Below are positions 1 to 5,563 of a stretch of DNA of 5,981 nt, in pieces. The position numbers and the translations under genes are program-made. A model generated the notes under the pieces. It was not told the origin of the DNA. It was given only the letters and a program-made list of their open reading frames with translations, and searched no databases. Within the stretch, counting starts at the first letter, position 1; each line of letters starts with the position of its first letter. Origin of the DNA: AC-37 sp035275105 (GTDB lineage Bacteria > Actinomycetota > Thermoleophilia > Solirubrobacterales > Thermoleophilaceae); assembly GCA_035275105.1 (NCBI GenBank), contig DATENL010000249.1:1-5981 (forward strand), in the 5' to 3' direction.

Positions 1-255
1 GAGGTCGAGCCGCGCCATCTCCCGCGCCGCGCCCGCCTGGGGGGGGCCGCCGTCGCCCGCCGCGGCCAGCGCGTCCGCGACCGCATCGATCGACACGCCG
101 TCGTAGGCCTCGAACGGCGCCGCCTCGCCGAAGCCCACCGCGCCGTCGTCGTCCTCGAGCCGCAGGAGCAGCAGGTCGCGCGCCGCGACGACCCCGCCCG
201 CCGTCACGAACGGCTCGCGGAACGGGATCGACAGGCGGGCGAGGGTCTGCCTCAC
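1..255 (-). CDS. menC: o-succinylbenzoate synthase, N-terminal part (cut by left edge)
   Basis: Only the first 85 codons are visible; the rest lies beyond position 1. The GTG start (255-253) overlaps the menA stop as GTGA. The translation begins (M)RQTLARLSIPFREPFVTA and continues with a G-F-G-E-A-A-P-F segment (about residues 46-53) and an A-R-E-M-A-R-L-D-L segment at the window edge. This is the N-terminal capping-domain pattern of enolase-superfamily enzymes of the MenC / dipeptide-epimerase group. MenC dehydrates SHCHC to o-succinylbenzoate in the cytoplasm, and position directly behind menB and menA makes this the best call. The catalytic lysines and metal ligands of the barrel domain are outside the window, so a dipeptide epimerase or related enolase-superfamily member cannot be excluded from sequence alone. 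A run of eight G (39-46, C8 in the coding strand) lies in the gene, and the frame stays open on both sides of it. Confidence 0.85.
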   Translation of the reverse strand, partial: MRQTLARLSIPFREPFVTAGGVVAARDLLLLRLEDDDGAVGFGEAAPFEAYDGVSIDAVADALAAAGDGGPPQAGAAREMARLDL

Positions 256-1133
256 GACAAGAGGACGCCCGCCGACAGGAGCAGCGAGTAGACGGCGAGC
301 AGTCGCCCGGTTCCCGCGAGCGCGCCGTTGAGCGAGGCGCCGTCGGTGCGCGTGCCGACGGTCCGCACGAGCGGCGGCGCCAGCGGCAGCGCGAGCAGCG
401 CGAGGAGGATCCACGCCGTCAGCCCCCCGGCGGCCCAGATGACGACCGGCGCCACGAAGGCCAGCAGCGTCATCGCCGCGTACAGCCGCCGCGCGCGCGT
501 GCGGCCGAGCCGCACCGCCAGCGTCATCTTCCCGGCGCGCCGGTCGGTGTCGACGTCGCGGACGTTGTTGACGACGAGGATCGCCGACGCGAGCAGCCCG
601 ACCGGGACGCTCAGCGCGAACGCCTCCCACTCGAGCTCCTCGACCTGGACGTAGTAGGAGCCGACGACAGCCACGACGCCGAAGAACAGGAACACGAACA
701 GCTCGCCGAGCCCCTCGTAGCCGTACGGCCGCGGGCCGCCCGTGTAGAGGACGCCGGCCGCGATCGACGCGGCGCCGACCAGGAGCAGCTGCCAGCCCGC
801 CACCGCCACCAGGTAGGCGCCGGCCGCGACCGCGATCCCGAACGCCACCCAGGTGCCGACGAGCACGCGGCGCGGCGGCATCAGGCCGCCGGCGGTCACG
901 CGCACCGGCCCGAGCCGGTCCTCGGTGTCGGCTCCGCGGCGGGCGTCCGAGTAGTCGTTGGCGAGGTTCGTGCCGACCTGGATGAAGACGCTCCCGACCA
1001 GCGCGCACGCGAAGCGCACCCAGTGGAACGTCCCCTCGGTCCGCGCGAGCGCGGTGCCCACCAGGACAGGCGCCACCGCGGCCGGCAGCGTGCGCGGCCG
1101 CGCGGCGACCAGCCAGAGCCGCAGCGGGCTCAC
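252..1133 (-). CDS. menA: 1,4-dihydroxy-2-naphthoate polyprenyltransferase
   Basis: Integral membrane prenyltransferase of the UbiA superfamily, 293 residues, normal for MenA. It joins a polyprenyl chain to 1,4-dihydroxy-2-naphthoate with loss of CO2, giving demethylmenaquinone. The protein opens with LRLWLVAARPRTLPAAVAP, a typical MenA start. The first aspartate-rich motif is N-L-A-N-D-Y-S-D at about residues 56-63, followed by R-R-G-A-D; the second is N-N-V-R-D-V-D-T-D at about 189-197, followed by R-R-A-G-K-M-T-L. Together they bind Mg-prenyl diphosphate. Hydrophobic stretches fill the rest, consistent with eight or nine membrane helices. The frame is open further upstream (to 1568), but that part only shadows menB. 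I chose the GTG at 1133 because it overlaps the menB stop as GTGA and the family homology begins there. No strong ribosome binding site is seen, so translation is probably coupled to menB. Confidence 0.95.
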   Translation of the reverse strand: MSPLRLWLVAARPRTLPAAVAPVLVGTALARTEGTFHWVRFACALVGSVFIQVGTNLANDYSDARRGADTEDRLGPVRVTAGGLMPPRRVLVGTWVAFGIAVAAGAYLVAVAGWQLLLVGAASIAAGVLYTGGPRPYGYEGLGELFVFLFFGVVAVVGSYYVQVEELEWEAFALSVPVGLLASAILVVNNVRDVDTDRRAGKMTLAVRLGRTRARRLYAAMTLLAFVAPVVIWAAGGLTAWILLALLALPLAPPLVRTVGTRTDGASLNGALAGTGRLLAVYSLLLSAGVLLS

Positions 1134-1978
1134 GGACGCTTCGGGAACCTGCCGAAGTCGGGCTTGCGCTTCTCCATGTAGGCCTCGCGCCCCTCGCGCG
1201 CCTCGTCGCTCCCGTAGAAGAGGAGGTTCGCGTCGTGCGCCAGTTGCTGGAGTCCGGTGAGCCCGTCCTCGGTGGCGTTGAAGCTCGCCTTCAGGAGGCG
1301 CAGCGAGAACGGCGAGAGCTCGAGCATCTCGCGGCACCAGCGGACCGTTTCCTCCTCGAGCTCCTCGAGCGGGACGACGGTGTTCACGAGGCCCATCTGG
1401 AGCGCCTCCTCGGCTCCGTACTGGCGGCACAGGAACCAGATCTCCTTGGCCTTCTTCGGCCCCACGAGCTTCGCCAGGACGCCGGCGCCGAAGCCGCCGT
1501 CGAACGAGCCGACCTTCGGCCCCGTCTGCCCGAAGCGCGCGTTGTCCGCCGCGATCGTCAGGTCGCATACGACGTGCAGCACGTGCCCGCCGCCGATCGC
1601 CCAGCCCGCGACCATCGCCACCACCGGCTTGGGCGTGCGACGGATCTGCACGTGCAGGTCGGTCACGTGGAAGCGGCCGACTCCCTGGCCGCCGGTCATG
1701 TAGCCCGAGTCGCCGCGAACGCGCTGGTCGCCACCGGAGCAGAAGGCGAGCGGCCCCGCGCCGGTGAGGACGATCACGCCCACGTCGGTGTCCTCGCGAG
1801 CGCGCTCGAAGGCGTCGCGCAGCTCGATCACGGTCTCCGGCCGGAACGCGTTGTGCACCTCCGGCCGGTCGATCGTGATCTTCGCGATCCCCTCGGCGGT
1901 CTCGTAGCGGACGTCCTCGTACTCGGCGGCCGGCCGCCAGTCCGCGGCGGGGCGGATCGTGCGCTCCTGGGTAGCCAT
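1130..1978 (-). CDS. menB: 1,4-dihydroxy-2-naphthoyl-CoA synthase
   Basis: Crotonase-fold enzyme of 282 residues that performs the Dieckmann-type ring closure of o-succinylbenzoyl-CoA to 1,4-dihydroxy-2-naphthoyl-CoA in the cytoplasm. Visible hallmarks: H-N-A-F-R-P near 42-47, the oxyanion/CoA segment F-C-S-G-G-D-Q-R-V-R-G-D near 79-90, G-G-G-H-V-L-H at 129-135, Q-T-G-P-K-V-G-S-F-D at 151-160 with the catalytic Asp160, E-I-W-F-L-C-R-Q at 179-186, and the C-terminal L-F-Y (Tyr255) and K-R-K-P-D-F segments. Gly153 in the QTGPKVG motif, with Gln151 and Trp181, marks the type I, bicarbonate-dependent class (E. coli-like) and not the type II class with Asp at this place (M. tuberculosis-like). It is the first gene of menB-menA-menC. 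The ATG has no ribosome binding site but lies 9 nt after a -10-like TATCGT, which suggests a nearly leaderless mRNA. Confidence 0.97.
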   Translation of the reverse strand: MATQERTIRPAADWRPAAEYEDVRYETAEGIAKITIDRPEVHNAFRPETVIELRDAFERAREDTDVGVIVLTGAGPLAFCSGGDQRVRGDSGYMTGGQGVGRFHVTDLHVQIRRTPKPVVAMVAGWAIGGGHVLHVVCDLTIAADNARFGQTGPKVGSFDGGFGAGVLAKLVGPKKAKEIWFLCRQYGAEEALQMGLVNTVVPLEELEEETVRWCREMLELSPFSLRLLKASFNATEDGLTGLQQLAHDANLLFYGSDEAREGREAYMEKRKPDFGRFPKRP

Positions 1979-1986
1979 CGGCGGCT

Positions 1987-1992
1987 TACGAT
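1987..1992 (+). promoter_or_regulatory. Predicted -10 element of menE
   Basis: TACGAT matches the TAnnnT -10 pattern of high-GC actinobacteria. Counting the last T as -7 puts +1 at position 1999, the first base of the TTG start codon, so the mRNA would be leaderless. No convincing -35 hexamer is seen at 17-18 bp spacing, where the DNA is already menB coding sequence. Predicted by geometry only. Confidence 0.5.
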
Positions 1993-1993
1993 A
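1988..1993 (-). promoter_or_regulatory. Predicted -10 element of menB-menA-menC, overlapping that of menE
   Basis: On the minus strand the hexamer reads TATCGT (TAnnnT). It shares five base pairs with the menE -10: A1988 and T1992 each serve one strand as the conserved A and the other as the conserved final T. The predicted +1 is near 1981, leaving about 3 nt before the menB ATG at 1978. No ribosome binding site is present, which fits a nearly leaderless transcript. No clear -35 is seen; it would fall inside menE. Confidence 0.45.
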
Positions 1994-1998
1994 CGGGC

Positions 1999-3216
1999 TT
2001 GGACGACTGGCTCGCCGTTCGCGCGCGGACCCACGCGGACCACCCCGCCCTCGTCGGGGACGGCTTCGGCCAGACCTACTCCGAGCTCGACGAGTCCGTG
2101 GCGCGCCTCGCGCCGGACATCGCGCCGGGCGAGCGCGTGTTCGCGGAGGCGCGCCGCGACCTGGGGTTCGTGCAGCTCGTGCACGCCTGCGCTCGCGCGG
2201 GCGCGGTTCTCGTGCCCACCGACCCGCGCGAACGCGGCCGGCCCGCCGTGGACGCGGGCGCGGCGGGCGACACGGTGCTGCTCACCTCGGGGACGACCGG
2301 GACCGCGAAGCCCGTGGTCCTGACGCGCGCGAACCACGAGGCGAGCGCGATCGCGTCGGCCTGGAACCTGGGCGTGGCGCCCGACGACCGCTGGCTGTGC
2401 GTGCTGCCCCTGCACCACGTGGGCGGGCTGGCGATCCTCTGGCGGTCCGTGATCTACGGGACCACGGTCGTGCTCCAGGAGCGCTTCGACCCCGCGAGCG
2501 CGGTGGCCGCCGTCGCGGCCGGCGAGGTCACGCTCGCGTCGCTCGTGCCGACGATGCTCCGCCGGATGCGCGACGCGGGACTGCGCGACCCCGGCCGGCT
2601 CCGCGCGCTGCTCCTGGGCGGCGGCCCGGTGCCGCGCGACCTCCTCGAGTGGGCGGCGGAGACGGGGATCCCCGCGCTCCAGACCTACGGCATGACCGAG
2701 ACCTCGTCGCAGATCGCGACGCTGAGCGCGCACGAGGCGGTGCTCCACCACGGCTCGGCCGGGCGGCCGCTGCTCGGGGTCGAGCTGCGGATCGGGGACG
2801 CCGACGAGATCCTCGTCCGCGGTCCGATGGTGTCGGAGAGCGCGGTCGGGGCCGACGGCTGGCTGCACACCCGCGATCGCGGCCGGCTGGACGAGGACGG
2901 CTTCCTGCACGTGGAGGGGCGGCTCGACGACGTGATCGTCAGCGGAGGCGAGAACGTGGTGGCGGGAGAGGTCGAGGACGCGCTCCTGGCGCACCCGGCG
3001 GTCGCCGACGCGGCGGTCGCGGGCCGGCCGGACCCGGAGTGGGGGCAGGCGGTCACCGCCTGGGTCGTGCTCGCCACGCACGTGCCCGACGGCGAGCTCC
3101 TCGCGCACTGCCGGGGTCGCCTCGCGCCGTTCAAGGTCCCGAAGTCGTTGGTCCGCGTGGACGAGCTGCCCCGGAACGCGGCGGGGAAGGTCGTGCGGCG
3201 CGAGCTGCGGGCGTAG
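1999..3216 (+). CDS. menE: o-succinylbenzoate-CoA ligase
   Basis: ANL-family (AMP-binding) enzyme that adenylates o-succinylbenzoate with ATP and transfers it to CoA, giving the substrate of MenB. It has 405 residues, shorter than the E. coli (about 450) and B. subtilis (about 486) enzymes. Visible motifs: phosphate loop L-T-S-G-T-T-G-T-A-K (95-104), L-P-L-H-H-V-G-G-L (136-144), L-L-L-G-G-G-P-V-P (204-212), Q-T-Y-G-M-T-E-T (228-235), T-R-D-R-G (291-295), G-R-L-D-D (307-311) before the C-terminal hinge, S-G-G-E-N (315-319), and the catalytic-lysine motif N-A-A-G-K (Lys397). The shortening lies between residues about 74 and 93, just before the phosphate loop. The start is TTG at 1999: no other start codon lies in frame near it, homology begins there (DDWLAVRARTHADHPALV), and a TACGAT hexamer ends 6 nt upstream. 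Divergent from menB, convergent with the next gene. Confidence 0.95.
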   Translation: MDDWLAVRARTHADHPALVGDGFGQTYSELDESVARLAPDIAPGERVFAEARRDLGFVQLVHACARAGAVLVPTDPRERGRPAVDAGAAGDTVLLTSGTTGTAKPVVLTRANHEASAIASAWNLGVAPDDRWLCVLPLHHVGGLAILWRSVIYGTTVVLQERFDPASAVAAVAAGEVTLASLVPTMLRRMRDAGLRDPGRLRALLLGGGPVPRDLLEWAAETGIPALQTYGMTETSSQIATLSAHEAVLHHGSAGRPLLGVELRIGDADEILVRGPMVSESAVGADGWLHTRDRGRLDEDGFLHVEGRLDDVIVSGGENVVAGEVEDALLAHPAVADAAVAGRPDPEWGQAVTAWVVLATHVPDGELLAHCRGRLAPFKVPKSLVRVDELPRNAAGKVVRRELRA

Positions 3217-3223
3217 CCGCCGA

Positions 3224-3237
3224 GCGGCCGCGGCCGC
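3224..3237. repeat. Perfect 14-bp palindrome between convergent genes
   Basis: The sequence gcggccgcggccgc is its own reverse complement and fills most of the 22-bp gap between the menE stop (3214-3216) and the stop of the convergent gene (3239-3241). The position would suit a shared termination or mRNA 3'-end structure, but there is no room for a loop without unpairing the centre and no T tract on either side. In DNA this GC-rich it may be chance. Confidence 0.4.
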
Positions 3238-3238
3238 C

Positions 3239-4447
3239 CTACTGCCCCCAGAACATGCGGCGGACCCCGGCCGCGGCCCCGATCAGACCCCCTGAGATCA
3301 GGGTCGCACTTATCAGAACCCACAGCTGCAGGCGGGCGTCCCGATTCGGTCGCTGGAGCACGAGGGTCGCGTGGCAGTCCGGCTGCGGAATCAGCTTCGT
3401 CGCGGCACGCCTGCCACGCGCGCACCCCCACGCCGGTTCTCCACCGGCGGCCCGAGGAGCCGGCTGCGCCTCGTCGAGCTGGAGCTCGAGGTTGTCCGGC
3501 GCGACGCGATTGGCGCCATCCGCGGGTCCGCGCGCCCGGGCCTGACCGTCCGAGCTCAACCTGTCCCTCGCCAGAGGCGGTGTGGCCCAGGTGGGGTCTA
3601 CGAGTGCCGGAAGCTGGACGTAGCACGTCTGGTATCCGCGCTCGCTTGCCCACGGCGCCGTGAACGAGAACTCGATCGCGTCCCCCTGGATGTCCGTGAT
3701 GCTGAGCTCTCGACTGTGGAGGGCGCGCGTCGGTATCCGCCCGGTGACGGTGGTGACGGGTCCAAAGCCCTCGGCGTAGGCGTGGCTGGCTCGAACCGGG
3801 AGCGAGATTCGCGTGTCTTCGGTCCTGGCCCGAAAGTCGCGGACATCGCCGGTGAGCGAGAACCCAAACCGCCCTTTCACCTGCGGGTGTCGTACTCGGA
3901 GCGTTGTCTCTCTAGGCCCGAACGCCGAGCGCACGACCAGCGGCTTGTGCTCACGCGTGGCCTTGACTGCCAGCCACCAGCGCGCATCCGGCCTGACCGT
4001 CCCGTTGACCCGCACGCGCTTGTCGCACGCGGAGACGCCGACGAGCAGTGATGTCCCCTCGCTCGGATCGAGGTTCGAGGCCGCGCCCGGCGTCTTGACG
4101 AGATTGAGGAGGAACATCCTGTATGCGACCCGGTAGAGCGACCGGCCACCGTCGACGTCGAAGTCGAAGCCCTGCTCCGCACTTGGTGGCTCGGCGATGT
4201 GAAGCCGCTTGGACGCGAGCAGCGCCCCGCCCGCGGCGAAGAGCAACGGGAGGACGATGAACAGGCCGACGAACAGGGCGCTCCGACGGGTATCCCCGCC
4301 GTCTGACCGGCCAGTCATCGGCGCCTCACGTGGTGCGTCGCTCGCTCGCGGCACGGCCGGGGCTTCGCGCGGCACGGCGTCGCGCGACGTGCGGCGCTCT
4401 CGGATCATCCGCCATCCGACTACGGCGATCCCGACCAGCCCTATCAA
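3239..4447 (-). CDS. Membrane-anchored protein of unknown function with extracytoplasmic domain
   Basis: I do not recognise the family. Numbering from the TTG at 4447 (402 residues): a short hydrophobic stretch I2-W12 followed by RMIRERR; a Pro/Ala/Arg linker with two P-R-E-A-P repeats (26-43); a clear membrane helix at about 57-77 after R-R-S; a long polar, beta-rich domain (about 80-370) with four cysteines (141, 275, 342, 358) and a low-complexity Pro/Gly/Ala stretch near 283-340; and a C-terminal helix at about 373-395 ending in RRMFWGQ. Arginines next to both strong helices predict the domain outside the cell and both ends inside. The start is uncertain: ATG at 4408, ATG at 4318 (359 residues, GTGAGG 5 nt upstream) or an upstream AUC at 4471 are alternatives. 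Third-position GC is about 80% by hand count, also in the 5' extension, which is why I keep it; neighbours are far higher. Single gene, convergent with menE and divergent from ilvC; no functional link is evident. Confidence 0.7.
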   Translation of the reverse strand: MIGLVGIAVVGWRMIRERRTSRDAVPREAPAVPRASDAPREAPMTGRSDGGDTRRSALFVGLFIVLPLLFAAGGALLASKRLHIAEPPSAEQGFDFDVDGGRSLYRVAYRMFLLNLVKTPGAASNLDPSEGTSLLVGVSACDKRVRVNGTVRPDARWWLAVKATREHKPLVVRSAFGPRETTLRVRHPQVKGRFGFSLTGDVRDFRARTEDTRISLPVRASHAYAEGFGPVTTVTGRIPTRALHSRELSITDIQGDAIEFSFTAPWASERGYQTCYVQLPALVDPTWATPPLARDRLSSDGQARARGPADGANRVAPDNLELQLDEAQPAPRAAGGEPAWGCARGRRAATKLIPQPDCHATLVLQRPNRDARLQLWVLISATLISGGLIGAAAGVRRMFWGQ

Positions 4448-4477
4448 GGAAATGACGGGACGCGGCTTGATGGCTCG

Positions 4478-4483
4478 ACATTA
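4478..4483 (-). promoter_or_regulatory. Possible -10 element of the unknown membrane-protein gene
   Basis: TAATGT on the minus strand matches TAnnnT and lies in the locally AT-richer stretch 4441-4500 between the divergent genes. The predicted +1 is 4471. From there the leader to the TTG at 4447 would be 24 nt, and to the ATG at 4318 about 153 nt. No clear -35 is seen. Weak, pattern-based call. Confidence 0.3.
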
Positions 4484-4523
4484 CGGTGAATTTTCTCCGA
4501 GTGGTGGGCCGCATGCGCGCCGA

Positions 4524-4529
4524 TAGAGT
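4524..4529 (+). promoter_or_regulatory. Predicted -10 element of ilvC
   Basis: TAGAGT (TAnnnT) ends 8 nt before the ilvC GTG. The predicted +1 is near 4536, giving a leader of about 0-2 nt. There is no Shine-Dalgarno sequence before the GTG, so leaderless translation is the simplest reading. The short space also leaves no room for a leader-peptide attenuator of the kind known from ilv operons, unless a second promoter lies further upstream. Confidence 0.45.
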
Positions 4530-4537
4530 CCACCGCC

Positions 4538-5527
4538 GTGATCTACGACAAGGACGCGGACCTCTCCAAGCTCGACGGCAAGACCGTCGCCATCCTCGGC
4601 TACGGCTCCCAGGGCCACGCCCACGCGCTCAACCTCAAGGAGTCGGGCGTGGACGTCGTGGTCGGACTGCGGGAGGACTCGGACTCGGTCGAGAAGGCGC
4701 GCGGCGACGGCCTCGAGGTGGTCGGAATCGCCGACGCCGCCAGCCGCGGCGACATCGTGATGGTGCTGCTGCCCGACGAGAAGCAGGCCGAGGTCTGGCA
4801 GAGCGAGATCGCCGACGGGATCGCGCCGGGCAACCTGCTGATGTTCGCCCACGGCTTCTCGATCCACTTCGAGCAGATCGACCCCGGCCCGGAGGTCGAC
4901 ATCGGGATGGTCGCGCCCAAGAGCCCCGGCCACCTCGTGCGGCGCCAGTACAAGGAGGGCAACGGCGTGCCCGGCCTCGTCGCGATCCACCGCGACGCCA
5001 GCGGCGACGCCCGCGAGCTCGTGCTCGCCTACGCCAAGGGGATCGGATGCACCCGGGCGGGGGTGATCGAGACCACCTTCAAGGAGGAGACCGAGACCGA
5101 CCTGTTCGGCGAGCAGGCGGTGCTCTGCGGCGGGGTCACCGAGCTCGTGCGGGCCGGCTACGAGACGCTGGTCGAGGCCGGCTACGACCCGCGGCTCGCC
5201 TACTTCGAGTGCCTCCACGAGCTCAAGCTGATCGTCGACCTGATGTACGAGAAGGGCATCACCGGCATGCGCTACTCGGTGTCTAACACCGCCGAGTACG
5301 GGGACCTGACCCGCGGCAAGCGCGTCGTCGGCGAGCCGACCAGGCAGGCGATGCGGGAGATACTCGGCGAGATCCAGTCGGGCGACTTCGCGCGCGAGTG
5401 GATCGCCGAGAACCAGGCGGGCCAGGAGAGCTTCCAGCGCATGCGCGAGGAGCAGAAGGACCACCAGATCGAGCGCGAGGGCCGCGAGCTCCGCTCGATG
5501 ATGGACTGGATCGAGACGGACTTCTAG
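4538..5527 (+). CDS. ilvC: Ketol-acid reductoisomerase, class I (short form)
   Basis: Second common enzyme of valine, leucine and isoleucine synthesis: Mg-dependent isomerisation and NAD(P)H reduction of acetolactate or acetohydroxybutyrate to the dihydroxy acid. It has 329 residues, typical of class I. Visible: Y-D-K-D-A-D-L-S at 3-10; Rossmann motif G-Y-G-S-Q-G-H-A-H-A (21-30); cofactor-phosphate loop G-L-R-E-D-S-D-S (43-50); catalytic His105 in F-A-H-G-F; metal ligands Asp188 and Glu192 in D-L-F-G-E-Q, and Glu224 and Glu228 in E-C-L-H-E; substrate Ser249 in S-N-T-A-E-Y-G. All key residues are present. The GTG start at 4538 fits the family N-terminus exactly and follows a TAGAGT hexamer without any ribosome binding site. 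The usual partners ilvB and ilvN are not next to it: upstream is the divergent unknown gene, and downstream an FHA-domain gene with its own predicted promoter. Acidic residues in the cofactor loop are noted in the findings. Confidence 0.97.
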   Translation: MIYDKDADLSKLDGKTVAILGYGSQGHAHALNLKESGVDVVVGLREDSDSVEKARGDGLEVVGIADAASRGDIVMVLLPDEKQAEVWQSEIADGIAPGNLLMFAHGFSIHFEQIDPGPEVDIGMVAPKSPGHLVRRQYKEGNGVPGLVAIHRDASGDARELVLAYAKGIGCTRAGVIETTFKEETETDLFGEQAVLCGGVTELVRAGYETLVEAGYDPRLAYFECLHELKLIVDLMYEKGITGMRYSVSNTAEYGDLTRGKRVVGEPTRQAMREILGEIQSGDFAREWIAENQAGQESFQRMREEQKDHQIEREGRELRSMMDWIETDF

Positions 5528-5557
5528 CCCGGCCCGCCGTGCCGCCGCGGCCCCCGC

Positions 5558-5563
5558 TAGGGT
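5558..5563 (+). promoter_or_regulatory. Predicted -10 element of the FHA-domain gene
   Basis: TAGGGT (TAnnnT) ends 7 nt before the ATG at 5571; the predicted +1 is 5570. The AGGG inside it could instead act as a weak ribosome binding site (8 nt spacing) on a transcript coming from ilvC, so this site is ambiguous. No -35 is recognisable. Confidence 0.35.

Noticed and set aside
1134..1568. N-terminal extension of menA into menB
   Set aside because: The frame is open, but the translation is Arg/Gly-rich noise over menB; MenA homology starts exactly at the GTG at 1133.
1235..2323. Plus-strand open frame of 362 codons opposite menB
   Set aside because: It covers menB on the opposite strand, and its product is Arg/Ala/Glu/His-rich low complexity. 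It is a mirror of GC-rich coding DNA, while menB has full family motifs.
1828..3108. Minus-strand open frame of 426 codons opposite menE
   Set aside because: Its composition (Arg, His, Ala, Pro) is typical of antisense frames of high-GC genes. menE in this region has all ANL motifs in order.
1959..3545. Plus-strand open frame of 528 codons, overlapping menE in another frame
   Set aside because: It is extremely Arg/Gly/Ala/Pro-rich without a domain, runs through the menE stop into the opposite-strand gene, and is best read as a frame shadow.
3371..4051. Plus-strand open frame of 226 codons opposite the unknown membrane-protein gene
   Set aside because: No start signal, no hydrophobic or domain pattern, and Arg-rich composition. 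The minus-strand frame has clear membrane helices and better third-position GC.
4326..4481. Small minus-strand frame (ATG 4481, TGA 4328-4326) ending just before the ATG at 4318, a possible leader peptide
   Set aside because: Its ATG lies inside the predicted -10 hexamer, the product is Arg-rich, and third-position GC (about 62%) is lower than in the overlapping frame of the main gene.
4441..4537. Leader-peptide attenuator or riboswitch before ilvC
   Set aside because: The nearest promoter signal is 8 nt before the GTG, and I see no run of Ile/Val/Leu codons or paired terminator/antiterminator stems upstream.
5528..5557. Terminator hairpin after ilvC
   Set aside because: The gap is GC-rich with short GGCC inverted repeats, but I find no stable stem with a T tract.
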